Source: Sporothrix humicola
Taxonomy: Eukaryota > Ascomycota > Sordariomycetes > Ophiostomatales > Ophiostomataceae
Length of the DNA: 64,000 nucleotides
NCBI GenBank assembly: GCA_021396245.1
Contig: WNYE01000122.1
Location: forward strand, 26,958-90,957
Direction: 5' to 3'
Shown: one piece after another, positions 34,601-46,444 of the stretch
How positions within the stretch are numbered: position 1 is the stretch's first letter
Layout of the letters: each line of letters starts with the position of its first letter
Made by a program: the position numbers and the translations under genes
Notes under the pieces: generated by a model
Seen by the model: the letters and a program-made list of their open reading frames with translations, nothing else
Databases searched by the model: none
What the model was told of the DNA's origin: nothing

Positions 34601-36551
34601 TCGACATTTGTGCCAGGTCTTCGACGGGTTCAACACCGGTATCTGAGCCGGCTTCGGCGTCGTCTTCCGAGTAGGCGTCGGAGCTGCTCCGGCCACGGCC
34701 ACTGCTGCCAGACGGTCGCCTTGGCAATGGCCGTGTGTCTTGTCGTTGTGTCGACGCGATCAAGTCCAGCTCCTCTATCCGAGCGGTATATGTTACTTTC
34801 TGTGAGGGGTTAGCAGGCGATATAAACTGGCTGGCGTAGTATAGGGGGATGGGTCATACAATCGCTTCAAGCTTGCGCTTGTCTTCTTCGCCGGGCGTCT
34901 TGACGAGCACCTGCTGTAGCAGTCCGCAGGCCTCGGCGTACGCTTCTCGTGCGCCTTCAATGTTGCCGGCATTGTCGAGCTGGACGGCGGTGTTGGCCTT
35001 TTGCAGGGCGCGCGAGAGCATGGCCTTTTGTGATGGTGGCTTGCTGCTGCGGTCCTTGACGTGGCTGTCGCCATTCCGGCCGGTGCTGCTGCCGTTGGCA
35101 TTGCTGTTGCTTTTCGTGGAGTCGGTGCTGCCGTTGGCGGCTTGTGAGCGGCTGCGGGTGTAGCCGCGCGAGGACGAGACCGCCTCGGGGTGGTCGCGGC
35201 TGTACATTGTGGGGAGGGGCAGGTTGGGGATTTCTGAGATATCGGAGATTTCGGAGGTGCTAAAAGAGATGGGCTCGCCGAGGAGAGTGCCCGAAAAGTC
35301 TGCAAACGATGCCGTCCCGCCTTGGACCTCCTGCTCAAGCGAGGGGAGGGCGATAATGGGCGGGAGGCTAGTAAAGGGGGAGAGGGCGCGGACGGGAGAG
35401 AGCTGTCGAGGGGCAGTGCGTGAAGTGCTGGGCGATTCGCGTAGACGGAGGGGAGAGCCGCGTTCGCGGAGAGGCGAGCTGTGGTTGGACGAGGTGCCGG
35501 GCCGGGCTTTCTGGAGTTTGCGCGGGGTGGTCTGGACCTGAGGTAGAGTTGTCTTCTGTGACCGATCTGGCGACGCGGTCGGTGAGACGGTGGTGGGCTC
35601 AAACTCTGAGAAACGAAGCGGTGAGCCCAGCGAGTCGACACTCAGGCGGCGACTAAAGCTGGCGGACCGCTGGTGGCGGTGGTAGAGCTGGTGGCTGCCG
35701 GCGATGGAGGCGCGACTGGAGGCGGCGGTGGAGGCGGACCAGCGATTGGTAGCAGCAAAGCGTGCCGGGTCAGGGTCGGTACCGCCGACACTATTGGACC
35801 GTGAAGGTCGATGCTTGTGGACGTAAGAAGGGACTATCGTCGCAGGAGCATCGAGGCCGCCGTAGGGAGTCGAGGTCGAGGCGGACGAAAAAGTGGCGTT
35901 GGCCGCGGCGGCAAGAGCGGCGGTGGACGATACGGGAGGGTTCGCAGTGGCACGACCGCCGTTTACGGTCGAGTTTGCGTATCCGTTCCCGTTGGTGACT
36001 GGGACGGTTTTGGCGATGACGCGCGCAGGAGGGAGGAGCGACGAGGTGCGAGGCAGGGAGGCGGCGGAAAAGGAGGTCGTCGCAGCTGCGGGCGCTGGTG
36101 CAAAGCGCTGGCGGAAGGAGAGGGGGTGCGCTGTGTCGGCCTGTTCGTCGTCGTCTTCCTCGTCTGCTTCTGCAAAAGAATCTGAAGCAGGGGCAAAGGC
36201 CGAGATGATGTGGGCCTGGCTTGTGCCTGTCGTCGGTGCTAGAGTCCGTGTCGAGACTCCTGTGACTGGTGCGAATCTCGACGAGGTCCGTTTGTTGTAG
36301 TAATACGAGTTGAACTGATTCGGATTCGAATTCGAACTGGAATTCGTGCCGTCCAGTATGGCGTTGGAAACGGTGATCGGCACAGACGCGGGCGGGAAAA
36401 GGGGCAGGGGCCCAGTGGCAGTAGTCGTAGTCGTAGTGGCAGCGGTGGAGTGAGAATGAGAATTAGTCGTGGAGGATGTCGATGAAGGGTTGTCCATAAA
36501 GCTGTTGGAGACGGCAGACGACGAGGCGAACGCAATGTGCGGCGCGGGCAT
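31602..36551 (-). CDS. Very large MIT-domain protein, fungal
   Basis: Two open stretches join through a 60-base intron (34859-34800; GTATGA donor, CTAAC branch, CAG acceptor) inside one MIT domain: AVQLDNAGNIEGAREAYAEA... KLEAI joined to KVTYTARIEELDLI. From the ATG at 36551 the product is about 1629 aa; the frame is open a further 29 codons to a non-ATG codon, so an upstream exon is possible. Order: long Ser/Thr/Pro-rich disordered N-terminus (about 1-490), MIT domain (about 500-580) which in other proteins binds ESCRT-III tails, another disordered Pro/Ser/Asn-rich part, and a conserved-looking C-terminal region from about 1270 (PCPTDTMLRPFWLMRCLYQTLVHPRGGYLS; then helices to the end). A role at endosomes or ESCRT-III is inferred only from the MIT domain. 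I do not know a named orthologue. Confidence 0.85.
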
Positions 36552-39500
36552 TGCTCCTGGTCTCTGGTCTCGCGGGGGAGAAGGAGTTCGAGGATGAAGG
36601 TGACCGTGGTAGTCGTCGTCGTTATCGTGGCTGGGCACGCTCTCAACGCTGGGAGAGAAATGGCAGGCGGTCAGGGATTCTCGCGGAGTGCCCCTGTGGC
36701 CGACATGCTAGTGAGGAGAATCGTAGGGGAGGGATTCCTGCAATGGACACTGGACTGGTAGTCTCGTTCGGCTGTAGAGACAGGCCCTGGCCGTGCAATA
36801 TCCAACAAGGTCGGTCTAGTATATCCAGCCCAGAAAGTCGAATGACGGGATATGCCTGTCGAGATTATTCGAGATTTCTAAATTCGAGGGGTTCTTTGAA
36901 ATTCGAATTTCAGGAGAACACAACACGGCCAGCCGAACCGGATCGACTTTTGACTAGTCGCCTGTAATAGGGCCTGTTGGGGGCCTTTTTTCGATTTGCG
37001 AGTAGGAAAAAAGAGCCAAAAAAGATGAGGAGAAAAAAGGGGAACTTTGCGCGTGGCAAGTCTTTCAATCAGCCGGAAAGGTGTGACAACCACAACAAAA
37101 GGCACAAAAGGCAGAGAACAAAATTGACTTCTCGAACGGATACTGTCTTTCTGAATGTCGACAATTGCAATCTTGAATCAAACAGTCGAACGTTCAAGGA
37201 AATGGGCCGGTCGGGGGGTCTTCCTGGTCTTGTTCTGGTCTTTCGTCTTTCTGGCTTGACTTTGGAGGTCCCCTTTTCCCTTTTCATTCTCCCCTGTCTA
37301 TTCCCTCTTTTGGCCAATTCAAATTTTGGGGGCGGCCAAGCAGAAAGCAGGAGCAAAGAAGCAAAGAACGCAAGCCTGCAGGGCCAGCAGCACCCCCTTG
37401 TCGGAAAGGGTGTAGGGTGCGAGGGGGGCAGAATTGGAAAAAAAGAAGGGGATGGGAAAGAGTGGAGTGCATCTGTGAGTCTCTCACGCTCTTTCGTCAA
37501 TGTCGCAGCAGAGTCAGGGGTCTTGGGTGGGTTCCTGGCGGGTGGTGAGGGTGGTGAGGGTGGTCTCTGCTGGTCTTTCTGAGGGAGATTGGCGGCCATT
37601 GGCGTGGGCTGGCGATGTGAGGAGACGAGAGAGCGCGACGCTATTGTCCGCTATTGAGCTTGCATTGCACACAAAAAGCTGCACGTCAGGCTAGCGCTAC
37701 CCTTTCTCCTTTCTTTGGTGCTTCTTTTTCGTTTCCTTTTTCTCTCCGAATCGTGATTATCGATTCCCAATTCGAGCCAATTCTCGTGTCTTTCGCCCGG
37801 ACAAAAATAGGGCACTCCCTATTTTCGGCTTTCACTGCTCGTTGTCGTCTTGACCCGCTTCGTTCCTGTTCTGGCGCCTTGAAAATTTCTTCTCTGCTTT
37901 CTTTTTCGAGATCTTTTCTTGCATCGTCCCAGCGTCACTTCGTTCTCGTCTCTCGTCCGTCCCACCTCCTCTTTTCGTCACCGCCTGGCTAGAGCCAGCC
38001 TCTCCTGTGGAGCCGCAACTGATCGGATGGAGACCTTTTGATGGAGCTTTTGATTTCGATTTTGATGGGGCTCGTAAGGTTTGTGTGGTTTTGGAGTCCA
38101 ATTGCTGAATGTGCTGGAGTATCGCATCGGTCAAGCCCGTCAATCCCGTCAAGGCTGGACCAATGAGGCAGTGGAACGCTCGCCGGGCATTTCAACTGGA
38201 CAATTGGGAAATGGGAAATGTACAAGTCTCTCTCTCTCTCTCTTGTGCTTGTGACGCGGATCTGATCTCGCGAGCTGTCTGCGCGATGCTGTGCAGACGC
38301 GTATCTTGCTTTTGCGTAGCTGAATCGTGTACTCTGCACTTTGCGGTCTTGCATTCTGCATTCTGCACTGCTCGTAATACCCCTTTGATCCTTTGAGCTT
38401 CTTTCAGCTGGGTTCGACGCCCTTCATTGCTTCTTTTGCCAGCCTCCATTCTTGCCATTCGCGATACCCTCTTTTTTGTCTTATCCGATCTGGGCTGGAC
38501 TGGCCAGAACTGTCTCAAAGCACATCACTCGGACGGTAGGCTAGCCTGGCCACAATGTGGTTTTGCTTTGCACTGTCATCTTGTAAGATACTTGGCTCTG
38601 GCTCGTGGCCTGGGAGTTCCTTGCTTGGGTAGGCCCTGTCCTCCGTACTCGTCTGTACTGTGTATGCGGTGCAACAGGTCGACAATTCTTGCATGCTGCA
38701 AATACTTTGTATGCAAATGCCGTGCAGTGTTCCGTATTCCGTAAGATACGTCCATACTTCTAGTGTCCGGGGAGGCCTGTATCGCTGTCGGTAGAGTTAA
38801 TGCTGCGTCCAAGCAAACGTGTCGAACAAGGCTGTTGGAAGCTGAAAGCATTGAGAGCATGAAAGATGTTCGTAGTCTGCCACGAGTCGCACGAGGCACG
38901 AGTTGCATCGAGGGCAGGGAAAGGCGTGACGATGCCAAATTTAGCTTTTCGAGAGCATTGATAACATTGAAAGCATTGCTTTGATTCTCGTTTTCGGCAT
39001 CCCAGGAATTTGGAAAGATTGTGGGATTCCCCTTTCCGGTCGGCTTGCACCTTCCTTGCCTACGTGCCTGCCACTTTTCTCCATCGCACCTTCCAACATC
39101 GAGAAACGTGCCTTCTTCGAGACAGTTTTGCCAGCCCTGCGCTCTTTCCCCTTGCAGTTGCACTCCAAACGAAGAAGGTAGGCTGGCTGGCAAAAGCAAA
39201 TACGAGCGAGCCTGGGTGTCGTTGGCCCTGAGCACGAAGTTTTACAGGGGGCTTGTGCCCCCTGTCCCAGCCTTTCCGATGGCACGATGGTCACTGAACA
39301 CGATTCCCCACGATTACGAAAGATGAAAGCCACGCTTTGGAAGCCACGGCCACGTTTGAACGTCTCTTTTGTGTGAGGACGTCCAAGGCGCTAACAAATG
39401 TGAAAAGGGGCAAACAAAATATGCCCGTTAGGCGGCGGCTGTCTAGTGCCACTTCCAACAAAGAGGCAGAGCCCAAAAAGGCAATTACAAGTATTACACT

Positions 39501-42225
39501 TGCACGCTCTTGAGAATAGCGGCAGGCACAGATGACATTTATTCAGGGGAAAGAGGGGCTTTCCATTTGCGCTTTTCGCGTGGCTCCCTGGTCCGGGTAC
39601 AAGAAGGCGCGATGGGCTTCGTGCTCTTACTCTGAAGACGAAAGACAGGCAACGGCGCCAAGCGTTCCGAGATATTGCAACACATGAAGGAAGCCCTTCC
39701 AACTCCTACCCAGGCACTCCGTATCAAACGGGTAACATTCGAATAACGCAACCCATCAAGTCACAGTCAAAGCCCATCGAACATTCGGCGCCGTCTTCCA
39801 AAATCCTTCTGGCGTTCTGGCGTTGAAGTAGTCGACGATTCGGATCCTGTGGAGGAGCTAGCCCCGTCCTCCATCATGCTGTCCTTGTCACCGTCTTTCT
39901 TGACTCCTTGTCGCTGTCCTTTTGTCTCCTTGTCTCCTTGTCTTTTTGTCCTGTCAGACAGGCTGTGCACGATTGACATGATGACAGGATAAAAGATGTC
40001 GGTCGACAAAGGCCGTGGTGTACTTTGTAAGTAGGCCCCGTTGAAAGACGACCGGTTTGTTTCTAAATTTGTTTCCATTTGTGTTTTGTTTCTTCGTCCC
40101 TCGTCGACCACTCTTCGTCCAGCTGCTTTTGTTCTCTACTCAGTACAATCCCGATCGGCTGGTCTGGCTGCAGAGAGCCACCCCCAGTCGAGCAAGATGC
40201 CCTTTTTTCGCCTTCGTTGGATTGCTACCTTGCTACCCTTCCCCTTTCCCAAGGCGGCTCGCCCGACCCAGGCCGCGCCGGGCTCCCCAAACACAAGTCG
40301 TTTCATGCAGCTCACCCACCTCCTGCGACGACAGAACACAAGATAAGAAAGGTTGCGAGAGCAATGGCTAGTAAAAAAGTCATCGAGGGGAGAGGACAGT
40401 CAAGTCAATTCGATTTCGCCAAGCAACGTGGTGTCTCTCTTTTGTCGATTCGTCAAATCTCCAATCTGCCTGTTTTCTGTTTTGGCTGTACACTGTAAGA
40501 CAGTCAACGAGACAAGCAACAGAACAGCAAAACACCCAGCGAGACACGCAACGAGACAGCCCATGTTTCCCAAAACCAAAACCTGCTGTTGTATGCCGAG
40601 TTGTTGTCTACGATATCTTTTCCTTTTTTCTTCTTTTTTGCCGCTTTCTTCCTCTCATCTTCTCGAAGACGGCTGGCCGATCCGGCGGCTCAAGTTAATT
40701 GAGACAAGTAAGATGGTTAAGTGGCCGTCTTTGAACATCGGCCGTCCTTGGACATCGGGACACTCTGTAAAGTACACACTTATCAACGGGCCAGTGCACG
40801 TCGATCTTCAACAAGTGTCTCTGATGCACGTCTTTGACTGTCTCTGTCTGCACGTGTGCACGAGCCAAGAGTTGAGCCGAACACAGTTGAGCCAGATTCG
40901 AGTTTGACTCGTGTGTACCTCAAGTGTACGTCAAGAACAACGTAAAAAGAGCAGAGTCTACCTCTTCATGGCGTACCGTTTCTGTTTCAACGGTGTTGTA
41001 GAAGAGATATCAGAGACAAGACGCAGACAAAACACATGCAGAGACAGAGGGCACACAGCACACGTGAAAGCGAATCAGCTCTGGAACAGAGAGATGAGTA
41101 CACATTTCGCTACTGTCGCCTTTTACTTTCTATTTCACGTTTTTGCCCTCCCGTCATTCCTCTCGTTATTTCCTTCCGTCGTTCTTGTTCGTGTTCATGT
41201 CCCCCACGCGTGATCTCTCGATCGCCGTTTTTTCAGAGTGATTCTCGCCCGATCACCGCACTGCCACAACCAGACGTCGACCGTAATGGTAGACGGTCGA
41301 CAATGACGGCAGACGATCCGAGGGAAGGAAAGGCAGCAAAAGTATTTGAGTTCTTTATCTGAGCACAGAAGAAAGTGCCCCCTGACGGATGCTGGCAGGG
41401 CTGCCGAGAGGCTACCAACAGGTGCCAACAGACTGGGCATAACAGCACATTTCCTCGTCTGCGCTCGACTCTATGCAATATCGCGCTTGGTCCTGGTTAA
41501 ATTTTGGCCGAGTGTTCCGCAGAGTGCAGTTTTGTCTGGGGTCTCTCTTCTGTCTGGGATTCATCTGTTGTCGGCCTACGAGTGATGGCACAACAGTCTG
41601 TGTTTCAAAAACAGCGTGGACTCTGCAGCAGACTACGGTAATCTACAGCAGAAGCAAGACAGACAGAGCAAGACACTGTGAAAATGGCAATTTCAGCGTA
41701 GCCTTGTCTTGCTGTTCTTGTTTCTTTGCCGGGCTGTCTTGTCTATCTCGTCTTATTACTGTTCCAGTTGCCTCGCCGACAGCGACCTTGTTGATTGACC
41801 ATTGACTCTTTGACGCGAGCCTCGTCAATTACACCGAAGCGGCTCAAACGGGGTGAATATGAGCACTGCTATGCTCGTCGCCTCACCTTGTGCATTTACC
41901 TCCTTTTGCTGTCGCCTCATCTTATGCCGACGATGCTATTAATATGCAGGCCGTGGCGGTGTTGTCTGTGGCCCGGAAAAGCAGTCGCCTGGATATGAGC
42001 ATCCATAAAGACATTGGACGAAAAGTCAGCCTCGAATATTGGCAAAAATCTCGGTTGGACGGCAGAAGTTTGCAAGTCAATGAACGGCCAATATCAAGTG
42101 ATATAAAATACACAAATCAGATAAGAAATAACATTATGATATGGATATATGTATCTATGACGCCAACGCCTGAAGTACTCTATGAGCGATGCTAACAAAA
42201 GAAATAGTCATGAAAGAACGCCTTA
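36552..42225. other. Gene-poor stretch, 5.7 kb
   Basis: Divergent from the MIT gene on the left and facing the 3' end of the coiled-coil gene on the right. Dozens of short ORFs overlap on both strands, all with poorly biased codons and no motif. Features seen: a (CT)n microsatellite at 38227-38243, TTGTCTCC repeats at about 39925-39955, and many GAGACA/CAACGAGACA motifs at 40500-41680. A non-coding RNA or long leader cannot be excluded. Confidence 0.5.
38227..38243. repeat. (CT)n microsatellite
   Basis: 17 bases of perfect TC dinucleotide repeat. Confidence 0.9.
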
Positions 42226-43407
42226 TCAGGCAGCCACCTCTATAGGCGCTATTGTTAGTGATGGTGTCGGTGTCGACGACTCTGTTGATGCTTCCGGCTC
42301 TGGCGATGGCGATGGTGTCGCCTCTGGAGTTGGGTTTGTGCCGGTCGCCTCAACGACTTCCTTCCCCTCCTCCTTTACTTCAAACGGCGTCTTCACGAGC
42401 CGGAACTCGGCGGTCCGCAGCAGCCGCTGCTGGTAGTACTCGAGCTGGGCGCCACGCTGAGCGACTTCCGCTTTGAGTTGACGCACCTGTCGCTCGGCCG
42501 TCTGCTGCGCCCTCATGCACTGCTGCTTGCTTTGCCTCAGGGTCTGCATGGCCTGCTCGTTTTCTGACATGGCGGCCTGGTGGAGCCGGGCGTCCTGCTG
42601 CCGCTTCGCCTTTTCGGCGTCGAGCTGCCGCTCGAGCTGCCTCGACCGCTGCACGGACGAGCTGTTCTGGCAGGCTACAACGGACGTTAGTCGGCGGATC
42701 TCGGTGTCCTGCGCTGAGATGATCTTGTCCTTTTCGCCGAGGCGCTCGGCGGCCTCGTCCTTTTCGCCGCGCTGCTGCCTGTCGCGCGTGGAGTGTCGGC
42801 GGCGCTCGTCGTTGAGCTGGGTGCGCAGGCTGGCGACCTGGGACTCGAGCTCGGTGCGGCGGGTGCGCTCGGCGTCGAGGGTGGCCTGGACTGCAGAGGG
42901 TGCCGAGAGGGTGGACAGCGAGGCCGAAGGCCTATGAGGGGCGGATGAGAGGCCGCTAGCCGGTCCCGAGGACGACGATCCCGGGGGTGATGGTGCCACT
43001 CCTGTGTATGGTGGTGGGCCAGAAACCGTCGATGCTGTGGACGACGACTCCCCCGCCACCCACAGCTGCTGCTTCATGACCATCAGGCGGTGCTCGAGAT
43101 CCGACACGCGCATGGCATGGCGGATCTGGTGGTCGGCCTTGGCCTGCTCTAACCTTCTAATCTCGTCCAGCAGCTCTCTGTTCTCCTTGACCTGCTCATC
43201 GTACTGTGAGCCGAGCTCGCGCACGCGCATTTCGAGGAGCTGAATGCGGTTGTTGAGCTGGTCGACTTTGGGGACAGTGGCATCGACGCCGGCGTTGACA
43301 TTGACGGCCACAGCGTTTGAGCTGGTGTTGCTGTTTGCGGCGTTTGTGTTGATTCTCAAGTTTCCCACGCTGGGGCGGCCGAACATGCCCATGACATTGG
43401 GGGCCAT
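42226..43407 (-). CDS. Coiled-coil protein, function unknown
   Basis: Single exon, 393 aa, ATG at 43407 (MAPNVMGMFGRP). After an Asn/Ala-rich start a coiled coil spans about 50-115 (LNNRIQLLEMRVRELGSQYD and so on). A Pro/Ser linker with PPPYTG follows at about 130-175, then a second long coiled coil at about 178-335 rich in Arg, Gln and Glu, and an acidic Pro/Thr/Ser tail ending TIAPIEVAA. No catalytic motif, signal peptide or membrane segment. Heptad-like spacing and codon bias argue it is real. It could be a scaffold or cytoskeletal adaptor; I do not recognise a family. Confidence 0.75.
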   Translation of the reverse strand: MAPNVMGMFGRPSVGNLRINTNAANSNTSSNAVAVNVNAGVDATVPKVDQLNNRIQLLEMRVRELGSQYDEQVKENRELLDEIRRLEQAKADHQIRHAMRVSDLEHRLMVMKQQLWVAGESSSTASTVSGPPPYTGVAPSPPGSSSSGPASGLSSAPHRPSASLSTLSAPSAVQATLDAERTRRTELESQVASLRTQLNDERRRHSTRDRQQRGEKDEAAERLGEKDKIISAQDTEIRRLTSVVACQNSSSVQRSRQLERQLDAEKAKRQQDARLHQAAMSENEQAMQTLRQSKQQCMRAQQTAERQVRQLKAEVAQRGAQLEYYQQRLLRTAEFRLVKTPFEVKEEGKEVVEATGTNPTPEATPSPSPEPEASTESSTPTPSLTIAPIEVAA

Positions 43408-44468
43408 ATTGTAGTATGATGGGAAGAGAGTAGAATGGTGAGTATTGATATGATGAGAAGGGATATTCGAGTAGAGATGTGAGGCTAAAAGTAAGAAAAA
43501 ATATGTAGTAAACAGTGAACAAGGTGAAGATAAGGTATGAGGTCACCTTTCACTTTTTCTTTAATTTCAAGACGAGGCTCCGTGGTCGGCTTCTTTCTTT
43601 ACTCTGGACGGCACCTCCTTTCTTTGTCTGCTTCGCCAGTAAACAGGCTTCCTCCGTTTCAGTTTACACTGTTTTTGTCTACTGTCCTCCTATAATGGAG
43701 GCCCATCTGTAAGTGCACTGCCATTTTGGCCACAGAGAGACTCCCAGTTCAAAAGAAAAGGCCTCGTGAATGATTGGCTGTCAGGCGACGACCTCGCTGT
43801 AAGCCTTGGCGGGACCATCAGTCCCCAGCGCCCCACTAGCCCCAAAGGCTCTCTGGGCTTGAAAGACGAGAAAGACCACCTAAATTTCTAGGCGACACTC
43901 TGAAAATGGCCACCAATTTCCGTGGTCTGGCGGTGCCCATAAAACAAAGTATGGTGCTGCGGTCGGGCGCTAGTCCCGAACAGGCAACTTACACTGGACG
44001 CAGCACAAAAAGACGAGCAAGGCACCCGTCAACGAATTCGCCTTGCCACGAGGACAGCGAGATGAGGACAAGGACGGATGCACAGAAAACCAACATAACG
44101 GTGTTGAGGTTACAGCGAGGGGACACATCGCACATACGGTGTACGACATACAAACACTGCCATGCGGGGTTATAGTTGCAGAAGTGTAGAATAAGAAGTA
44201 GCACAGAATTCACTTCAGAATGGAGTTGGTGATGCTGACAAGACTTATCGTATGTTTTTGAAGTAAAACTTGTAACGAAAATAAATAAAAACAGTAAAAT
44301 TGTTAAAGATTGAAGCAAAATAAGACAAAATGGTATTACTGCTATGTGACGGATGATGGCAAGAAAATAAACAAAAGAAAGAGATTCGAGATGCAGAACA
44401 GGTCCAGAACAGGTCCAACGCCAAATACAATCTAGATACAAAACGATTCAGGTACACACTTCCACTTC
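43408..44468. other. Intergenic region
   Basis: 1.06 kb upstream of the coiled-coil gene and downstream of the ubiquitin-like gene (both minus strand). AT-rich around 44215-44350. Nothing coding recognised. Confidence 0.5.
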
Positions 44469-45190
44469 CTACTGGCCACCCCGCAACCGTGCAACAATGT
44501 GGATCGTGCTCTCATTCATGATGCCGTAGTCGCGCACCGTCTTGTCGCCGTTGAGCTGTTTGCCGGACCAGATGAAGCGCAGCCACTCGACGTCCATGGC
44601 CTTTTCGGTGGCCAGGCGGCGGAAGACGGCCGAGAGGCGGGCATCGATTGGCACGTCGCTCAAAACGAGGGACTTGCCGTCGAGGTCTTTGAAGAAGAGT
44701 GTCTTCAACACGGGCGCCGTCGACGTTGGTGCCGAGACCGAGTTCAGGGTGGACGTAGTGGATATCCGGGCACCAGACGACCGAGGATTTCTAGACTGCA
44801 TCGTCTGCGACAGGGCATCCGGCTCGCCGTCGTACGGCGGTGGTGCTTCTGTGACGGAGCGGATAAAGTAGACGGTGTCGCCGTTGTGAACGCCATAGTC
44901 GGCAAGTTTTTTGGTCACTATTGTTGCGTTAGCACTTATCTACCTGCTACGCGGACTGGGGAGGGGGGCCTACTATCTTCCATCACCTCGCCGGCAAAGA
45001 TGACTTGCATGAGGGACCAGCTCGGCAGGTTGTCGATGGCGCGGGCAATATTGTGCCGGAGATCGCGGACGGTCATTTGCGGGTCGAGGCCCTCGAGAGC
45101 GTGGGACCTGCCGTTGTTGGCGTCGAGTTCTTCGGCAAAGATGATGGTGCCGGTGTAGGCCTCGAGGGCCTTCTTTTCCGAGTTGGACAT
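44469..45190 (-). CDS. Tandem ubiquitin-like protein with C-terminal RLRGG-Q
   Basis: Two exons, 45190-44974 and 44917-44469 (221 aa). The 56-base intron has a CTAAC branch and TAG acceptor and splits the first fold after residue 72; joining gives FAGEVMEDMTKKLADYGVHN, a clear ubiquitin-like run. Domain 1 spans about 13-93, a Ser/Thr/Pro linker 94-142, domain 2 143-221. Domain 2 follows ubiquitin closely through SGKQLNGDKTVRDYGIMNES and ends VARLRGGQ. Equivalents of ubiquitin Ile44 (I188), Lys48 (K192), His68 (H212), Val70 (V214), Arg72 (R216) and Gly75-Gly76 (G219-G220) are kept. The single Gln after Gly-Gly would need removal before conjugation, as for many Ub/Nedd8 precursors. Domain 1 has no Gly-Gly, so the two are not separable ubiquitin units. 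Layout resembles animal ISG15, but this is analogy. Divergent from an RBR ligase gene 1.25 kb away. Confidence 0.88.
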
Positions 45191-46444
45191 TGTGAGGGGG
45201 GAATTAAGAACGAGAAGCGAGACGAAGTCGAGCGATGAGTGTGTAATTGGATGTTGTTGCAAGTGTAGAGTGATGACGAACGAGAAAGAGAATGTGAATG
45301 AGAACGACGATGAGATGGGAAGAAAGTAATATGTGTGCCTGACGGGGTGCTGGATATCATATATACTAAAGACAAAAAGGTGGCACCAAGATGGGACGTC
45401 GGTCAAGTCAACATGCAGCCACTACGTAGAGGGGGGATGACAGAATCGAGCTGTGCTTCTCAGAGCCGCAAGTCAAAGAAAGGAGGTGCGTCCAATGTTT
45501 GGTTTCAAGTTTACTGACCTGACTCTAGTCGAAGTCTGCCTCCGGAATTCGGCTGGGCTTCCAGAAGGAAAGGTGCAAAGTGCAGAAGGAAAGAGACAAG
45601 GCTAGGGCCACAGTCACAGGGGACACTCAAAAGCAGACAGTCCACTAACAATATTCGGATCGACTCGACAGGAAGGCTTCCAAGATGAAGTATGGGGAAT
45701 CCGGAAGCTACCAGCACTGTTGACAATTGCCAGAATAATGGCTCGGCCGGTATGCCACCGGGTGAAGCTGCCTGTTCAGTTGACTGTAGGCGGGAAGGAA
45801 CACAGGAGGTGTGATGGCGGCTGTGTGGGCTCCACCGCCCATGGGCATGTTTTCGTCGTTTCGTGGTGCGCTGTCGCCCAAAAAAATGAGTGGTCTACAG
45901 TGGTCGACGGCGCCAAGACTTTTCTTCAGGGCTCCTTGGATTCCCGTGTTAGTGGCGCCTTTCCTTCCATTCTGGCCTTACAGCCTTGTCGTACCTCGTT
46001 AGCGCCTGTCGCCTCCACTTCTCTCTGCTGTTAGTGCAAACTTTAAAGCCTACAAAATCTGCCTCATGACGGACTTGCGGTCGAAGCAGACGCTGTGCTC
46101 CGGAAGGCAGGAAGGGCAGGAAAGGCAACAAAGGCGGACACACGACAAAAACAGAAAGAGCGAAGAAGGCTGTGGCGGAAGAGGAGGACACAAGACAGAT
46201 CGATCGGAAACGACTTCAATCATTTTTGAAAAGGTAGAAGTTTGAAATATAGGCCTCTTCAAAGTTTGGTCTTGATTTTGAATTTGAATATGATTAGACC
46301 TTCATTTTATTTCCTCTCCTGAACCTTTGCCTAACATTTCCACCTTTACGTTTTATTGACACTACTATCACCAAATCAACATACTATTTTGATTTGTTCT
46401 TATTCCTACACAACCACACACACATACACACAGACACACACACA
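45191..46444. other. Divergent promoter region between UBL and RBR genes
   Basis: 1.25 kb shared upstream DNA of the tandem UBL gene (-) and the RBR ligase gene (+). CA-rich leader (ACACACACATACACAC type) directly before the RBR start at 46410-46443. No gene recognised. Confidence 0.5.

Noticed and set aside
34854..36638. Treating the 594-codon and 1053-codon minus-strand ORFs as two genes
   Set aside because: A canonical 60-base intron joins them inside a single MIT domain, so one gene is the better reading.
38576..39235. 219-codon minus-strand ORF
   Set aside because: No motif, no codon bias like that of the real genes here, overlapped by ORFs in all other frames.
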